NCBI RefSeq assembly: GCF_009709615.1
Contig: NZ_WJYA01000004.1
Span: 744,001 to 808,000 of the forward strand
Direction: 5' to 3'
Source of the DNA: Winogradskyella ouciana
Lineage (GTDB): Bacteria > Bacteroidota > Bacteroidia > Flavobacteriales > Flavobacteriaceae
Length of the DNA: 64,000 bases
Part shown: positions 15,528 through 23,623 of the stretch, one piece after another
Numbering within the stretch: position 1 is the stretch's first letter
How the letters are laid out: each line of letters opens with the position of its first letter
Notes under the pieces: model-generated
The model's database searches: none
Told to the model about the DNA's origin: nothing
What the model saw: the letters and a program-made list of their open reading frames with translations, nothing else
Made by a program: the position numbers and the translations under genes

Positions 15528-16913
15528 TTACTTAGTGTCTATTTTTAAGTTGTCATACTGTAGTTCTTGCCATGAATTGGTGCTCAATTCATAGACATAT
15601 CTATTGTATTTTTCTTCAATTTTTTGAATGGAGTCGCTACCCATTGGTATGTTGTCGATTTTTTCTTTTAATAGCAATGTATTGTTGTTAGACAGCTCAA
15701 TGAGGTAGTTAAAATCCATAGACTTCGCGTAATTAAAATTGTAATTGGTAATGTGATAATCCCAATTGACCATACTTGCTACAACAAGTACTACAAAAGC
15801 TGCTTTTGTGTTTAAACGCAATAGATACCAAATGTTCTTAATCTTATCAATTTTAACAAGTGTGGTAATAAGCCCTGTAACGGCAAGTGTGAGATATACA
15901 AGGACACCAATGCGTTTATAGGTGAGCCCAAAGTAGTAGATGTATTGTCCGTTTTTTATGGCAATGGTTAGCACAAGCATTACGTTGAGCATAATCCATG
16001 TAAAAGCCAATCGTTTAAGTGTACTATTTTCCTTATAAAAATTGAGGTCGCCTCTAAATACGTAGAGTAGAATGATTATGGCAATGACAATAGAGGCTAT
16101 TAAGGCGTTGATTCCGCTATGAACTTGAGATGAGAACAACGACGCTCTAATATCCATATTGGTAAGAATAAAAGTGATATCAGTAATCAAGAAAATGACA
16201 ATTAGAATATTCAATAAGGAAATGAGAATATTGCCCAATTGATTTTCCTGTTTTAACTTCGGAATTGAAAATTTGTTTGTTTTTTCTAAGGTGTTTCCGG
16301 TTTGTAAATCGAGTTCCGTTGCAGGTTCAACTTCGATGGGTTTATGGATATTTGAAAGCAAGTAATAACCTAAACCTGCCAAAAGCAACCATTGCAAATT
16401 GATGAAGCTGAAATCAATTTTATCTATCAGATTGTTAAATACTGGGTTACCATTTTGATAAAGTAATATAAATAGGATGACTATAACTGCAGGAACAAAA
16501 ATGAGTTTAGCCCAATGTGCATAATCAATGTCTCTTTTAGGTTCTACTGCTTGTGTAGTTTCATTTAATGAGAAATTGCGATGAAACCAACCAGCAATAG
16601 TGGTGTAGAAGCCATTGAGCCAATTGACATAGATAGATGATTTATGTTCGGACAATAACCCAATTAAGGTAAAAAATGCCACAAAATTTGCAATAATGGA
16701 CAATAAAGAATCATGAAAGAAAACCGCCAATCCAGTAGCTAAATATAAACTGCTATAAAGAAGCGTCCTTTTACTTTTAAAATCTTCTTTGTTGTTTGCG
16801 AACAGCACGACTATAGTCACTAAGCTGAATAAAAATAAATTCAACCCAATACTTTTGTCATAGAATAGCGTGCTGAATAATAGGGCTCCGATAAATAATA
16901 ATATTTTTTTCAT
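15528..16913 (-). CDS. DUF4173 multi-pass membrane protein
   Basis: 461 residues from the ATG at 16913. A longer frame starting with TTG at 16946 was rejected because that TTG lies inside the palindrome 16932-16950 and because homologue-like sequence begins with MKKILLFIGALLFS. About twelve hydrophobic segments, with a soluble C-terminal tail (EKIDNIPMGSDSIQKIEEKYNRY). It fits the DUF4173 family. It is the first gene of the minus-strand group ending with DUF1361. The operator-like palindrome 19 bases upstream of the start suggests control by the winged-helix regulator encoded at 18445-18741. Confidence 0.8.
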   Translation of the reverse strand: MKKILLFIGALLFSTLFYDKSIGLNLFLFSLVTIVVLFANNKEDFKSKRTLLYSSLYLATGLAVFFHDSLLSIIANFVAFFTLIGLLSEHKSSIYVNWLNGFYTTIAGWFHRNFSLNETTQAVEPKRDIDYAHWAKLIFVPAVIVILFILLYQNGNPVFNNLIDKIDFSFINLQWLLLAGLGYYLLSNIHKPIEVEPATELDLQTGNTLEKTNKFSIPKLKQENQLGNILISLLNILIVIFLITDITFILTNMDIRASLFSSQVHSGINALIASIVIAIIILLYVFRGDLNFYKENSTLKRLAFTWIMLNVMLVLTIAIKNGQYIYYFGLTYKRIGVLVYLTLAVTGLITTLVKIDKIKNIWYLLRLNTKAAFVVLVVASMVNWDYHITNYNFNYAKSMDFNYLIELSNNNTLLLKEKIDNIPMGSDSIQKIEEKYNRYVYELSTNSWQELQYDNLKIDTK

Positions 16914-16931
16914 ATTTTGAGGTTTGTAAAG

Positions 16932-16950
16932 TACTTTGTTTTTCAAAGTA
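16932..16950. promoter_or_regulatory. Palindromic operator TACTTTG-N5-CAAAGTA, site 1
   Basis: A perfect 7-bp inverted repeat with a 5-base centre, 19 bases upstream of the DUF4173 start. The identical palindrome occurs at 19476-19494 in front of the regulator operon. On the minus strand both are preceded by the same TT, giving TTTACTTTG, which resembles a promoter -7 box, so a bound protein could block transcription start. Operator function is inferred. Confidence 0.65.
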
Positions 16951-16969
16951 AATGGTTAAAAAAATAGAT

Positions 16970-17728
16970 TTATGTAATGTTCATGCGTTTAATATCCTGT
17001 TTGTAAGCTGATGGTAATAAAATTTCTTTTATCATCCAATCTAGTTTTATGCTTCTAAATAGTTTATAAATTGAAATCATTGGTGTTAACAGTGATGTTT
17101 TTCTCAAATTAAGCATTTCTCTTACGGATTCTGGTAACAACAAAATCTGGGATTCCAGTAATAGACGATACCTTACGAAGCCTAAATGTTTTCTGTATTG
17201 TCTATATAGATCTTTGGTTAAATTTCCATTGTCTAGGTTCTCTTCCAAATGTTTCTTTCTGGTAATTTGAAACTCGGAATAGGAGAGAGGTAGATTCTTA
17301 ATTCCCATATGTTGACCAACACGGTTGAATACATTCAAAACTTCTTGTTTCTCTTCAATTGACAACGGTTGTTGTAGCAATTCATGTGAACGAATAGAAT
17401 AATCAATCAGCATAAACAATACATCTTTATAAGCCCATTCTGGAATTTTTTGCCCTCTATTTTTCTCCACAGCTCCATGAATGTCATTCATAGTATCAAT
17501 AGCTTTTATAGCAGAAGTTTCTTCTGAAAATACTATTACTCTGGCATAGTTTACTGTTGAAAACAAGCGACCCAAAGGATCCTTCGGCAACTTACCCGTA
17601 AAATAAAGCCAGTCCACAGCTTTGTTGAGCGCAAATTCAGCAGATGCACCAGCAAAGACCAGTAAAATGGTATCACTTGTTCCCCAAATTTGGCGTACTA
17701 TAGAATCTTTATGTACGAAATATTGCAT
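16970..17728 (-). CDS. MpaB-family oxygenase-like protein (DUF2236)
   Basis: 252 residues, no signal peptide. FAGASAEFALNKAVDWLY near the N-terminus, NDIHGAVEKNRGQ and YKDVLFMLIDYS correspond to the conserved helical core of the DUF2236/MpaB oxygenase family, some members of which bind haem and oxidise organic substrates such as latex polymer or secondary metabolites. The haem-ligand histidine cannot be fixed with certainty from this reading. It is the last gene of the minus-strand operon headed by the membrane protein at 18855-19466, starting 2 bases after the preceding gene. Confidence 0.78.
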   Translation of the reverse strand: MQYFVHKDSIVRQIWGTSDTILLVFAGASAEFALNKAVDWLYFTGKLPKDPLGRLFSTVNYARVIVFSEETSAIKAIDTMNDIHGAVEKNRGQKIPEWAYKDVLFMLIDYSIRSHELLQQPLSIEEKQEVLNVFNRVGQHMGIKNLPLSYSEFQITRKKHLEENLDNGNLTKDLYRQYRKHLGFVRYRLLLESQILLLPESVREMLNLRKTSLLTPMISIYKLFRSIKLDWMIKEILLPSAYKQDIKRMNIT

Positions 17729-17730
17729 AG

Positions 17731-18018
17731 TTATATTTTAGATTTTTCATAAGTTGCTAAGCAGTCGTCTAAAGATTGTCCTTGTACATGTAAGCATTCA
17801 CAAAATTCAATACCTGCCATTTCGTTATTAGTGCCTATAAATTGTTTGTTGCAATCGGATAGTGAGTTGCGTGGCATTACCTCATGTCCAAATAAAGAAT
17901 ACACAATAATAATGCAGAAAGAGGATGCCACACCAATAAAAAATAGCCATGGAAATTTGTTGCTCAGCTTTTTAGGGTGTTTAATTATACCAAAATCCGG
18001 AAATTTTTTAAAGGGCAT
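17731..18018 (-). CDS. Small single-helix membrane protein with Cys-containing tail
   Basis: 95 residues from the ATG at 18018; a longer frame to 18057 would overlap the DoxX-like gene and starts with an atypical sequence. One hydrophobic segment lies at about 21-40 (WLFFIGVASSFCIIIVYSL). The C-terminal region has four cysteines (SDCNK, EFCECLHVQG, DDCLATYEK). No named family is recognised. It is separated by 2 bases from the MpaB-like gene and 13 bases from the DoxX-like gene, so it is part of the same operon. Confidence 0.65.
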   Translation of the reverse strand: MPFKKFPDFGIIKHPKKLSNKFPWLFFIGVASSFCIIIVYSLFGHEVMPRNSLSDCNKQFIGTNNEMAGIEFCECLHVQGQSLDDCLATYEKSKI

Positions 18019-18031
18019 TATATACTTTAGT

Positions 18032-18448
18032 TTATCGTAATGCCAAAACCAAAACATACAAGTTGGCCAATACCATTAGTGGAGAAGAAATAAATGAGCC
18101 TTCAAATCTAACCGCAAAAGAAAGTATCCAGATATTGATGATGATTGGAAAATATAAAAGTGCTCCCAAAACCACTGTTCTAGGTATGAGTAGCAGTATT
18201 GCCGCAATGACTTGTGCTATACCAATAAACGTATAGTAATAGCCAGTGTGATAGAGCGCTTCTAGATATGCTCCCATTGGATGTAAGTGAGATAACCCAC
18301 TAGCAAAGCGCTCATCCATAATTTTAACCATACCAGCCGTGAAAAAACCTATAGCTAAAATCAACCTGCAAAATATTGAAAAATACCAATACCAGCGATT
18401 GTCTTTAATTTCTAAATAGAATTTATCAAATTTGGATAGGTTGCTCAT
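18032..18448 (-). CDS. DoxX-like membrane protein
   Basis: 138 residues with four hydrophobic segments. The pattern RLILAIGFFTAGMVKIMD near the first helix and the following short loops resemble the DoxX/DoxD-like family of small membrane proteins. The start overlaps the stop of the regulator gene (ATGA), so it is translated with it. The substrate is unknown; related proteins are linked to quinone or thiosulfate oxidation and oxidative stress. Confidence 0.7.
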   Translation of the reverse strand: MSNLSKFDKFYLEIKDNRWYWYFSIFCRLILAIGFFTAGMVKIMDERFASGLSHLHPMGAYLEALYHTGYYYTFIGIAQVIAAILLLIPRTVVLGALLYFPIIINIWILSFAVRFEGSFISSPLMVLANLYVLVLALR

Positions 18449-18741
18449 TCCGTTTTTTTAATTAATTTTTCTAGCGCTTCAATGTGTTTTTTAAATTCGG
18501 CTTTACCGAGTTTAGTGGCACTGTATCTTGTATTTGGTTTTCTGCCTATAAATTGCTTTTCAACCAAGATATATTCTGCTTTTTCTAGGGCTTTGGTGTG
18601 GCTTGCCAAATTACCGTCCGTAGCTCCCAATAGTTCTTTCAAGGTATTAAAATCGGCATATTCGTTTACCATAAGCACGGACATGATACCAAGCCGTATT
18701 CTATGGTCAAAAAGTTTGTTTATGTTGGTGATTATGCTCAA
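18445..18741 (-). CDS. Winged-helix transcriptional regulator
   Basis: 98 residues. DHRIRLGIMSVLMVNEYADFNTLKELLG, then DGNLASHTKALEKA (recognition helix) and the wing GRKPNTRYSATKLGK form a compact winged helix-turn-helix of the MarR/ArsR-like HTH_34 type, with a C-terminal helix for dimerisation. The start is TTG at 18741: there is no in-frame ATG before residue 20, and a TGA two codons upstream forces a local start. An 11-copy heptamer array begins two bases upstream of this codon. It lies in an operon with membrane proteins, and the palindromes at 19476 and 16932 are likely binding sites; this is inference. Confidence 0.85.
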   Translation of the reverse strand: MSIITNINKLFDHRIRLGIMSVLMVNEYADFNTLKELLGATDGNLASHTKALEKAEYILVEKQFIGRKPNTRYSATKLGKAEFKKHIEALEKLIKKTE

Positions 18742-18743
18742 AT

Positions 18744-18820
18744 TTCAGTATTCAGTATTCAGTATTCAGTATTCAGTATTCAGTATTCAGTATTCAGTAT
18801 TCAGTATTCAGTATTCAGTA
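18744..18820. repeat. Tandem array of 11 perfect heptamers (TTCAGTA)
   Basis: Seventy-seven bases made of eleven identical 7-bp units, no variants. It fills most of the gap between the membrane-protein gene (18855-19466) and the TTG start of the winged-helix regulator. Because it occupies positions about -3 to -79 relative to that start, it is the 5' untranslated or intercistronic part of the regulator message. It is followed by a GCAAAG-rich degenerate stretch (18822-18850). Copy number is prone to slippage. Confidence 0.95.
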
Positions 18821-18854
18821 TTTGCTTTGCGTCTTTTGCGGCTTTGCGAGAAAT

Positions 18855-19466
18855 TCATCTCCTATCATATTTAAAATGCATCCAAGTGCCATAAACTATA
18901 TGCATAATTCCAAAACCAATGACCCATAACCAAAAGCCATAGCCAGGATAATAACTCGCTATAAGTCCCAAAATAATTTGAATATATCCCAAATATTTAA
19001 TGTCACCAATACTGTATTTTGATGCACTGACCAAAGCCAAGCCATAAAAAATAAGCATTAAACCTCCTGTTTGTCCATAGCGACCTTGGTTTAAAATAAT
19101 AAAGCAATAAACACCTCCAACAAGAAGCGGTATCAAAAAGTTAAAGAGCAATCTGCGAGACGAACTATCCCATATTTTTTCATTGTTCTTTTTAGCTTTT
19201 CTGGTAGTAAGGATAATTCCTGTAAGTGCACTTAATAAAGCAACCAAAAGAAGAATAGACATGCAGGTCCAAAATACCCAACCATGAAAAATATACAATT
19301 TACCATCACTGTAAGTGTCAACCAGCCAATAGGCAACGGCCGCACCAATCAAAGCATAGATGCCAGCCAATACACCAGACAAACCGCTTAATGAAATAAA
19401 ACGAGATGATTTATTCATTAAATTCTTAATCTCGCTGATGTCCTTTAGATAATCTTCGTTGCTCAT
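18855..19466 (-). CDS. Multi-pass membrane protein, first gene of the regulator operon
   Basis: 203 residues from the ATG at 19466; the longer TTG frame from 19490 was rejected because its start lies in the palindrome 19476-19494. After a polar N-terminus (SNEDYLKDISEIKNLMNKSSRF) there are about six hydrophobic segments. No named family is recognised; proteins of this kind next to small winged-helix regulators are familiar in flavobacteria. The operator-like palindrome lies 10 bases upstream of the start. Confidence 0.75.
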   Translation of the reverse strand: MSNEDYLKDISEIKNLMNKSSRFISLSGLSGVLAGIYALIGAAVAYWLVDTYSDGKLYIFHGWVFWTCMSILLLVALLSALTGIILTTRKAKKNNEKIWDSSSRRLLFNFLIPLLVGGVYCFIILNQGRYGQTGGLMLIFYGLALVSASKYSIGDIKYLGYIQIILGLIASYYPGYGFWLWVIGFGIMHIVYGTWMHFKYDRR

Positions 19467-19475
19467 AATAAAAAG

Positions 19476-19494
19476 TACTTTGAAATACAAAGTA
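19476..19494. promoter_or_regulatory. Palindromic operator TACTTTG-N5-CAAAGTA, site 2
   Basis: Perfect 7-bp inverted repeat with 5-base centre, identical arms to the site at 16932-16950, 10 bases upstream of the first gene of the operon that encodes the winged-helix regulator. The divergent gene at 19578 begins 84 bases away and could be affected too. Autoregulation is the simplest reading. Confidence 0.65.
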
Positions 19495-19577
19495 AAGTAT
19501 TTTATTTCAATTGAACAAAACTATTTTAGAAGATATTAACTAAATTTATGTTTTTAAGAATAAAAATTTAGAACGTT

Positions 19578-19931
19578 ATGATAGAATTACTTTTAGCCAT
19601 TGCAAACCTTGCTGGCGGCATACTACTCGGACTCGCTACACTGGATAAATGGGATGGAGAAAGCAATTTTTTTAATAAAATCGCAGGCTTTTTAGCACCG
19701 TTTCAGACTGCTATTGGTCTTGGTTTAATCATTCTTGCTATTCTTGAGTTTTGGGATGGGCTATTATTTAATATTGCAAGTATACTAGGTGGCATATTGT
19801 TATTAACCCATGCTTTTGGTAAAGTGCCAGCATTAGAAACAAGTTTGAGAAAGTTATCTGCTAAGTTAATGCCTTTTAAAGCTATTATTGGAATTGGGTT
19901 GATAGTGATTGGAGTTATTCAATTGTTTTAG
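19578..19931 (+). CDS. Four-helix membrane protein with internal duplication
   Basis: 117 residues, almost wholly hydrophobic, four helices. The two halves repeat each other: GGILLGLATLDKW ... PFQTAIGLGLIILAILEF and GGILLLTHAFGKV ... PFKAIIGIGLIVIGVIQLF. The function is unknown. It is divergent from the regulator operon and is followed 2 bases later by the DUF1801 gene, with which it is probably co-transcribed. Confidence 0.75.
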   Translation: MIELLLAIANLAGGILLGLATLDKWDGESNFFNKIAGFLAPFQTAIGLGLIILAILEFWDGLLFNIASILGGILLLTHAFGKVPALETSLRKLSAKLMPFKAIIGIGLIVIGVIQLF

Positions 19932-19933
19932 CC

Positions 19934-20320
19934 TTGAATCCAGCCGAAACCTATATTTTAAATCAACCGGAGCCCTATAAATCCATTTTACTTCAACTTC
20001 AAGCAATAGTCGAAGCCGTAGCACCAAATGCTGAATTACTTTACAAATGGCGAATTCCGTTTTATTACTGCAATGGTATTCCGTTATGCTTTCTAAATCA
20101 ATCCAAAAATTATGTGGATTTGGCCTTTTGGCATTTTGACCAAATAGATGAGTTTACAGATTATTTTGTAGATGCCAACCGAAAATCAATCCGATCATTA
20201 CGTTATAAATCTGTTGAAGATATTAACGATGAAGTTGTGGTTTATGTGCTTAAAAAACAGTTGGAAATTAATATAAACCCTTTTACGTTGATATTAAAAC
20301 CAAAGCGTTCTAAAGGGTAG
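19934..20320 (+). CDS. DUF1801 (YdhG-like) protein
   Basis: 128 residues, start TTG, 2 bases after the preceding stop; no ATG is available near the N-terminus. The sequence NPAETYILNQPEPYKSILLQLQ, LLYKWRIPFYYCNGIP and DLAFWHF fits DUF1801, a small alpha/beta fold of unknown role also found in iron-chaperone-like proteins. The 3' end overlaps kdsA convergently by 11 bases. Confidence 0.82.
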   Translation: MNPAETYILNQPEPYKSILLQLQAIVEAVAPNAELLYKWRIPFYYCNGIPLCFLNQSKNYVDLAFWHFDQIDEFTDYFVDANRKSIRSLRYKSVEDINDEVVVYVLKKQLEININPFTLILKPKRSKG

Positions 20321-21122
20321 AAACCAATTTTCTAATAGCCACCAAATTACTCAATAAGCCTTCTAAATTATCTAAATGTAGCATATTAGCACCATCGCTT
20401 TTGGCGTTAGCCGGATCAAAATGCGTTTCAATAAACAGACCATCTACATTATTAACGACTCCTGCTCTTGCAATAGTTTCGATCATGTCTGGTCGTCCAC
20501 CAGTAACACCAATACTTTGGTTAGGTTGTTGTAAAGAGTGAGTGACATCTAAAACCGTAGGAGCGTATTGACGCATTGTTGGGATGCCGCGAAAATCCAC
20601 AATCATGTCTTGGTAACCAAACATCGTCCCTCTATCGGTAATCCAAGCTTTATCATTACCAGCATCTTTTACTTTTTGCACTGCATGTTTCATGGCTTCA
20701 GGACTCATAAATTGCCCTTTTTTTAGATTGACGACTTTTCCGGTTTCGGCCGCTGCAACAACCAAATCAGTTTGCCTAACCAAGAATGCAGGAATCTGCA
20801 ATACGTCTACATATTCTGCAGCCATAGCCGCGTCAGAAGCTTCATGAATATCGGTAACTGTTGGCACATCAAAAGTTTCGGAAACTTTTCTGAGAATTTT
20901 TAAAGCTTTTTCGTTGCCTATGCCTGTAAAACTGTCAATTCGACTTCTGTTTGCCTTTTTAAAGCTGCCTTTAAATACATAAGGAATTTGAAGTTTGTCA
21001 GTTATGGAAACGACTTTTTCAGCAATACGAAGTGCCATGTCTTCACCTTCAATGGCGCAAGGACCACAAAGCAAAAAGAAATTGTCGGATTCGGTGTGTT
21101 TTAATTTCGGAATAGTTATCAA
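20310..21122 (-). CDS. kdsA: 3-deoxy-8-phosphooctulonate (KDO-8-P) synthase
   Basis: 270 residues, full-length KdsA. It condenses phosphoenolpyruvate with arabinose 5-phosphate to KDO-8-phosphate, a precursor of the LPS inner core. Visible motifs are FKGSFKKANRS (substrate loop), TDIHEA, VNLKKGQFMSP and THSLQQPN. The N-terminal LLCGPCAIE has the cysteine that marks the metal-dependent class of KdsA. The start is TTG at 21122: a TAA lies two codons upstream in frame and no ATG follows nearby. A TATCTTTG promoter box is just upstream. Confidence 0.95.
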   Translation of the reverse strand: MITIPKLKHTESDNFFLLCGPCAIEGEDMALRIAEKVVSITDKLQIPYVFKGSFKKANRSRIDSFTGIGNEKALKILRKVSETFDVPTVTDIHEASDAAMAAEYVDVLQIPAFLVRQTDLVVAAAETGKVVNLKKGQFMSPEAMKHAVQKVKDAGNDKAWITDRGTMFGYQDMIVDFRGIPTMRQYAPTVLDVTHSLQQPNQSIGVTGGRPDMIETIARAGVVNNVDGLFIETHFDPANAKSDGANMLHLDNLEGLLSNLVAIRKLVSTL

Positions 21123-21147
21123 AGCTTAGAGACTTAATATTAAGTCG

Positions 21148-21155
21148 CAAAGATA
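21148..21155 (-). promoter_or_regulatory. Candidate -7 box of kdsA
   Basis: On the minus strand TATCTTTG matches TAnnTTTG and lies 25 bases upstream of the TTG start. No clear -33 TTG is visible. Confidence 0.45.
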
Positions 21156-21158
21156 GTA

Positions 21159-21518
21159 TTAAAATACCTTTTTTATACTGTTTCTAATAATCCAAAGCGA
21201 CATTACAAAGTTTCCAATAACTAAAGCTCCGCCATAAAATAATAAGCGTTTGGCTGACTCAGACCAATTGACAATGTTGAGCAAATTAGACAAGTATGCT
21301 AATATGAGGTATGATGATAGACAAACAAAAACAATACCTAACGAAAAATTAAGGTTTCTGTTTGGCTTTATCAATTGCCATAAAAAAGGAATGCCAAATA
21401 GTAATATTGGATATGCCGAAATACCTTCACTTCTATTTATGTACGTAAACCAATAGGCTATTACCGATATAAAATATAGATAAGGTATAAATTTGGTGTA
21501 TTTGCTAATTGTATTCAT
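21159..21518 (-). CDS. Small membrane protein, unknown
   Basis: 119 residues from the ATG at 21518 (MNTISKYTKFIPYLYF); a longer TTG-started frame to 21572 adds a polar extension and is less likely. Four hydrophobic segments at about 9-26, 37-49, 56-77 and 90-112. No family is recognised. It lies 36 bases upstream of kdsA on the same strand, with a candidate kdsA promoter between. Confidence 0.65.
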   Translation of the reverse strand: MNTISKYTKFIPYLYFISVIAYWFTYINRSEGISAYPILLFGIPFLWQLIKPNRNLNFSLGIVFVCLSSYLILAYLSNLLNIVNWSESAKRLLFYGGALVIGNFVMSLWIIRNSIKKVF

Positions 21519-21697
21519 CTGTCTTTTATTTAAATCAGATTGTCTTCCGACAAGCTGGTGTAAATAGCCCAATTAGCGGTTGTTTAGTTGTGGGAAGGCT
21601 TTTTACTATTAATCAATCTTATAACTAAAATTACGAATAGAAATTGCATTTGGATTAAATAATAACATAATATTAACGAAGTGAGGATAATAAGGTG

Positions 21698-21705
21698 TAC
21701 CTTTG
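21698..21705 (+). promoter_or_regulatory. Candidate -7 box of typA
   Basis: TACCTTTG matches TAnnTTTG and lies 24 bases before the typA ATG at 21730. A -33 TTG is not evident. Confidence 0.45.
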
Positions 21706-21729
21706 CGCGCTTAAAATTTTGCGCCAATT

Positions 21730-23529
21730 ATGAACAAGATTAAAAATATTGCAATCATTGCACACGTCGATCACGGCAAGACCACTTTGGTAGATAAGAT
21801 TATGTACCATTGTCAACTTTTCCGTGAAAATGAGAATACAGGAGACTTAATTCTAGATAATAATGATTTAGAACGTGAGCGTGGTATTACAATTACTTCG
21901 AAGAACGTTTCTGTGGTCTATAAAGACACAAAAATTAATATTATAGATACTCCTGGTCACGCGGATTTTGGAGGTGAAGTAGAACGTGTTTTAAACATGG
22001 CTGATGGTGTCTTGCTTTTGGTGGATGCTTTTGAAGGTCCTATGCCACAAACGCGTTTTGTGTTGCAGAAAGCTATTGACTTAGGGTTAAAGCCATGCGT
22101 TGTCATCAATAAAGTAGATAAGGAAAACTGTACACCAGATGAGGTACATGAAAAGGTTTTTGATCTAATGTTTGAGCTTGGTGCAGAAGAATGGCAACTG
22201 GATTTTCCTACCGTTTACGGTTCTGCAAAGAACAATTGGATGAGTGAGGATTGGCAAGATGAAACTGACAACATCGAGCCATTATTGGATATGGTTATAG
22301 AACATATTCCTGAGCCTAAAATTGAAGAAGGAACAACCCAAATGTTGATTACATCTTTAGATTTCTCTTCATTTACTGGAAGAATTGCAATAGGTCGTTT
22401 AACGCGCGGCAATTTAAAAGCTAATCAGCAGATCTCATTGGTAAAAAGAGATGGATCGATTGTGAAGAGTAAGATTAAAGAACTACATACGTTTGAAGGC
22501 TTAGGGCGTAAAAAAGTAGATGAAGTACGAACTGGAGATATCTGTGCTATAGTTGGACTTGAAGGTTTTGAAATAGGTGATACGGTTGCCGATTTAGAAA
22601 ATCCTGAAGGGTTAAAGACCATAGCCATTGATGAACCAACAATGAGCATGCTATTTACCATTAACGATTCGCCTTTCTTTGGTAAGGATGGTAAGTTTGT
22701 AACCTCTCGTCATATTAAAGAGCGCTTAACTAAAGAGCTAGAAAAGAACTTGGCATTGCGTGTTGAAGAAACCGACAGTGCAGATAAGTTTATGGTGTTT
22801 GGTCGTGGTGTATTGCATTTATCTGTTTTAATCGAAACGATGCGTCGTGAAGGTTATGAACTTCAGATAGGTCAGCCACAAGTAATCATTAAGGAAATAG
22901 ATGGTGTAAAATGCGAACCTTTTGAAGAAATGACCATTGATTTGCCAGAAACTGTTTCAGGTAAAGCTATTGAAATGGTTACGATGCGAAAAGGGGAGAT
23001 GATAAGTATGGAAGCCAAAGGTGATCGTATGGTTTGCCAGTTTATTGTACCTTCTAGAGGTATTATTGGTTTACGTAATCAATTGTTAACAGCAACTGCT
23101 GGTGAAGCTATTATGGCACACCGTTTTAAAGAATATCAACCGTTAAAAGGTGGTATTCCAGAACGTCAAAACGGATCTTTAGTTTCAATGGAAAACGGTC
23201 AAGCTATTCCTTATTCGATTGATAAATTACAAGACCGAGGCAAGTTTTTTGTAGATCCTGGTGAAGATATTTATGAAGGTCAGGTGATTGGTGAAAATTC
23301 ACGTGGTGACGATATGGTAGTCAATGTTACAAAAACCAAAAAGTTGAGTAATGTACGTTCTTCTGGAGCAGATGATAAGGCTAAAATTGTACCTGCAATT
23401 AAGTTTTCATTAGAAGAAGCTTTAGAATATATCCAAAAGGATGAATATGTTGAGGTAACGCCAAACCACTTGAGATTACGTAAAATATTATTGAAGGAAG
23501 TAGATCGTAAACGTAACAAATCGATTTAA
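21730..23529 (+). CDS. typA: Translational GTPase TypA/BipA
   Basis: 599 residues, full length. The G domain has AHVDHGKTT (11-19), RGITI switch, [10 protein letters not shown] and NKVDK; the C-terminal half contains the EF-G-like domains and the BipA-specific C-terminal domain ([40 protein letters not shown]). TypA binds ribosomes and supports assembly and growth under stress such as cold. It stands alone, with a -7 box upstream and a terminator downstream. Confidence 0.97.
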   Translation: MNKIKNIAIIAHVDHGKTTLVDKIMYHCQLFRENENTGDLILDNNDLERERGITITSKNVSVVYKDTKINIIDTPGHADFGGEVERVLNMADGVLLLVDAFEGPMPQTRFVLQKAIDLGLKPCVVINKVDKENCTPDEVHEKVFDLMFELGAEEWQLDFPTVYGSAKNNWMSEDWQDETDNIEPLLDMVIEHIPEPKIEEGTTQMLITSLDFSSFTGRIAIGRLTRGNLKANQQISLVKRDGSIVKSKIKELHTFEGLGRKKVDEVRTGDICAIVGLEGFEIGDTVADLENPEGLKTIAIDEPTMSMLFTINDSPFFGKDGKFVTSRHIKERLTKELEKNLALRVEETDSADKFMVFGRGVLHLSVLIETMRREGYELQIGQPQVIIKEIDGVKCEPFEEMTIDLPETVSGKAIEMVTMRKGEMISMEAKGDRMVCQFIVPSRGIIGLRNQLLTATAGEAIMAHRFKEYQPLKGGIPERQNGSLVSMENGQAIPYSIDKLQDRGKFFVDPGEDIYEGQVIGENSRGDDMVVNVTKTKKLSNVRSSGADDKAKIVPAIKFSLEEALEYIQKDEYVEVTPNHLRLRKILLKEVDRKRNKSI

Positions 23530-23557
23530 CTTTCGAAAAAAGTAACATATAGAAAAT

Positions 23558-23591
23558 AAAGAGAAATGCTTAGCGGTATTTCTCTTTTTTT
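23558..23591 (+). terminator. Intrinsic terminator after typA
   Basis: Perfect 10-bp stem AAAGAGAAAT / ATTTCTCTTT with a 10-base loop and a following T-run. Confidence 0.85.
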
Positions 23592-23598
23592 ATTTCTC

Positions 23599-23606
23599 TA
23601 ATTTTG
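23599..23606 (+). promoter_or_regulatory. Candidate -7 box for the first methyltransferase gene
   Basis: TAATTTTG fits TAnnTTTG and is 17 bases before the ATG at 23624, directly after the typA terminator. No clear upstream TTG. Confidence 0.42.
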
Positions 23607-23623
23607 ATGGTAAATAAACTTAA

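Noticed and set aside
16914..16946. N-terminal extension of the DUF4173 protein to a TTG at 16946
   Set aside because: The TTG lies within the palindrome TACTTTG-N5-CAAAGTA and the true membrane start is at 16913.
18744..18820. CRISPR-like array
   Set aside because: Units are 7 bases with no spacers; it is a simple tandem repeat.
18482..18894. Plus-strand frames across the heptamer array
   Set aside because: They are products of the repeat (periodic QYSVFSI reading) and oppose real minus-strand genes.
19467..19490. N-terminal extension of the membrane protein at 18855-19466 to a TTG at 19490
   Set aside because: The start would lie in the operator palindrome and add residues unlike homologues.
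22215..23519. Antisense frames inside typA
   Set aside because: They lie fully opposite a strongly conserved GTPase gene and have no recognisable sequence.
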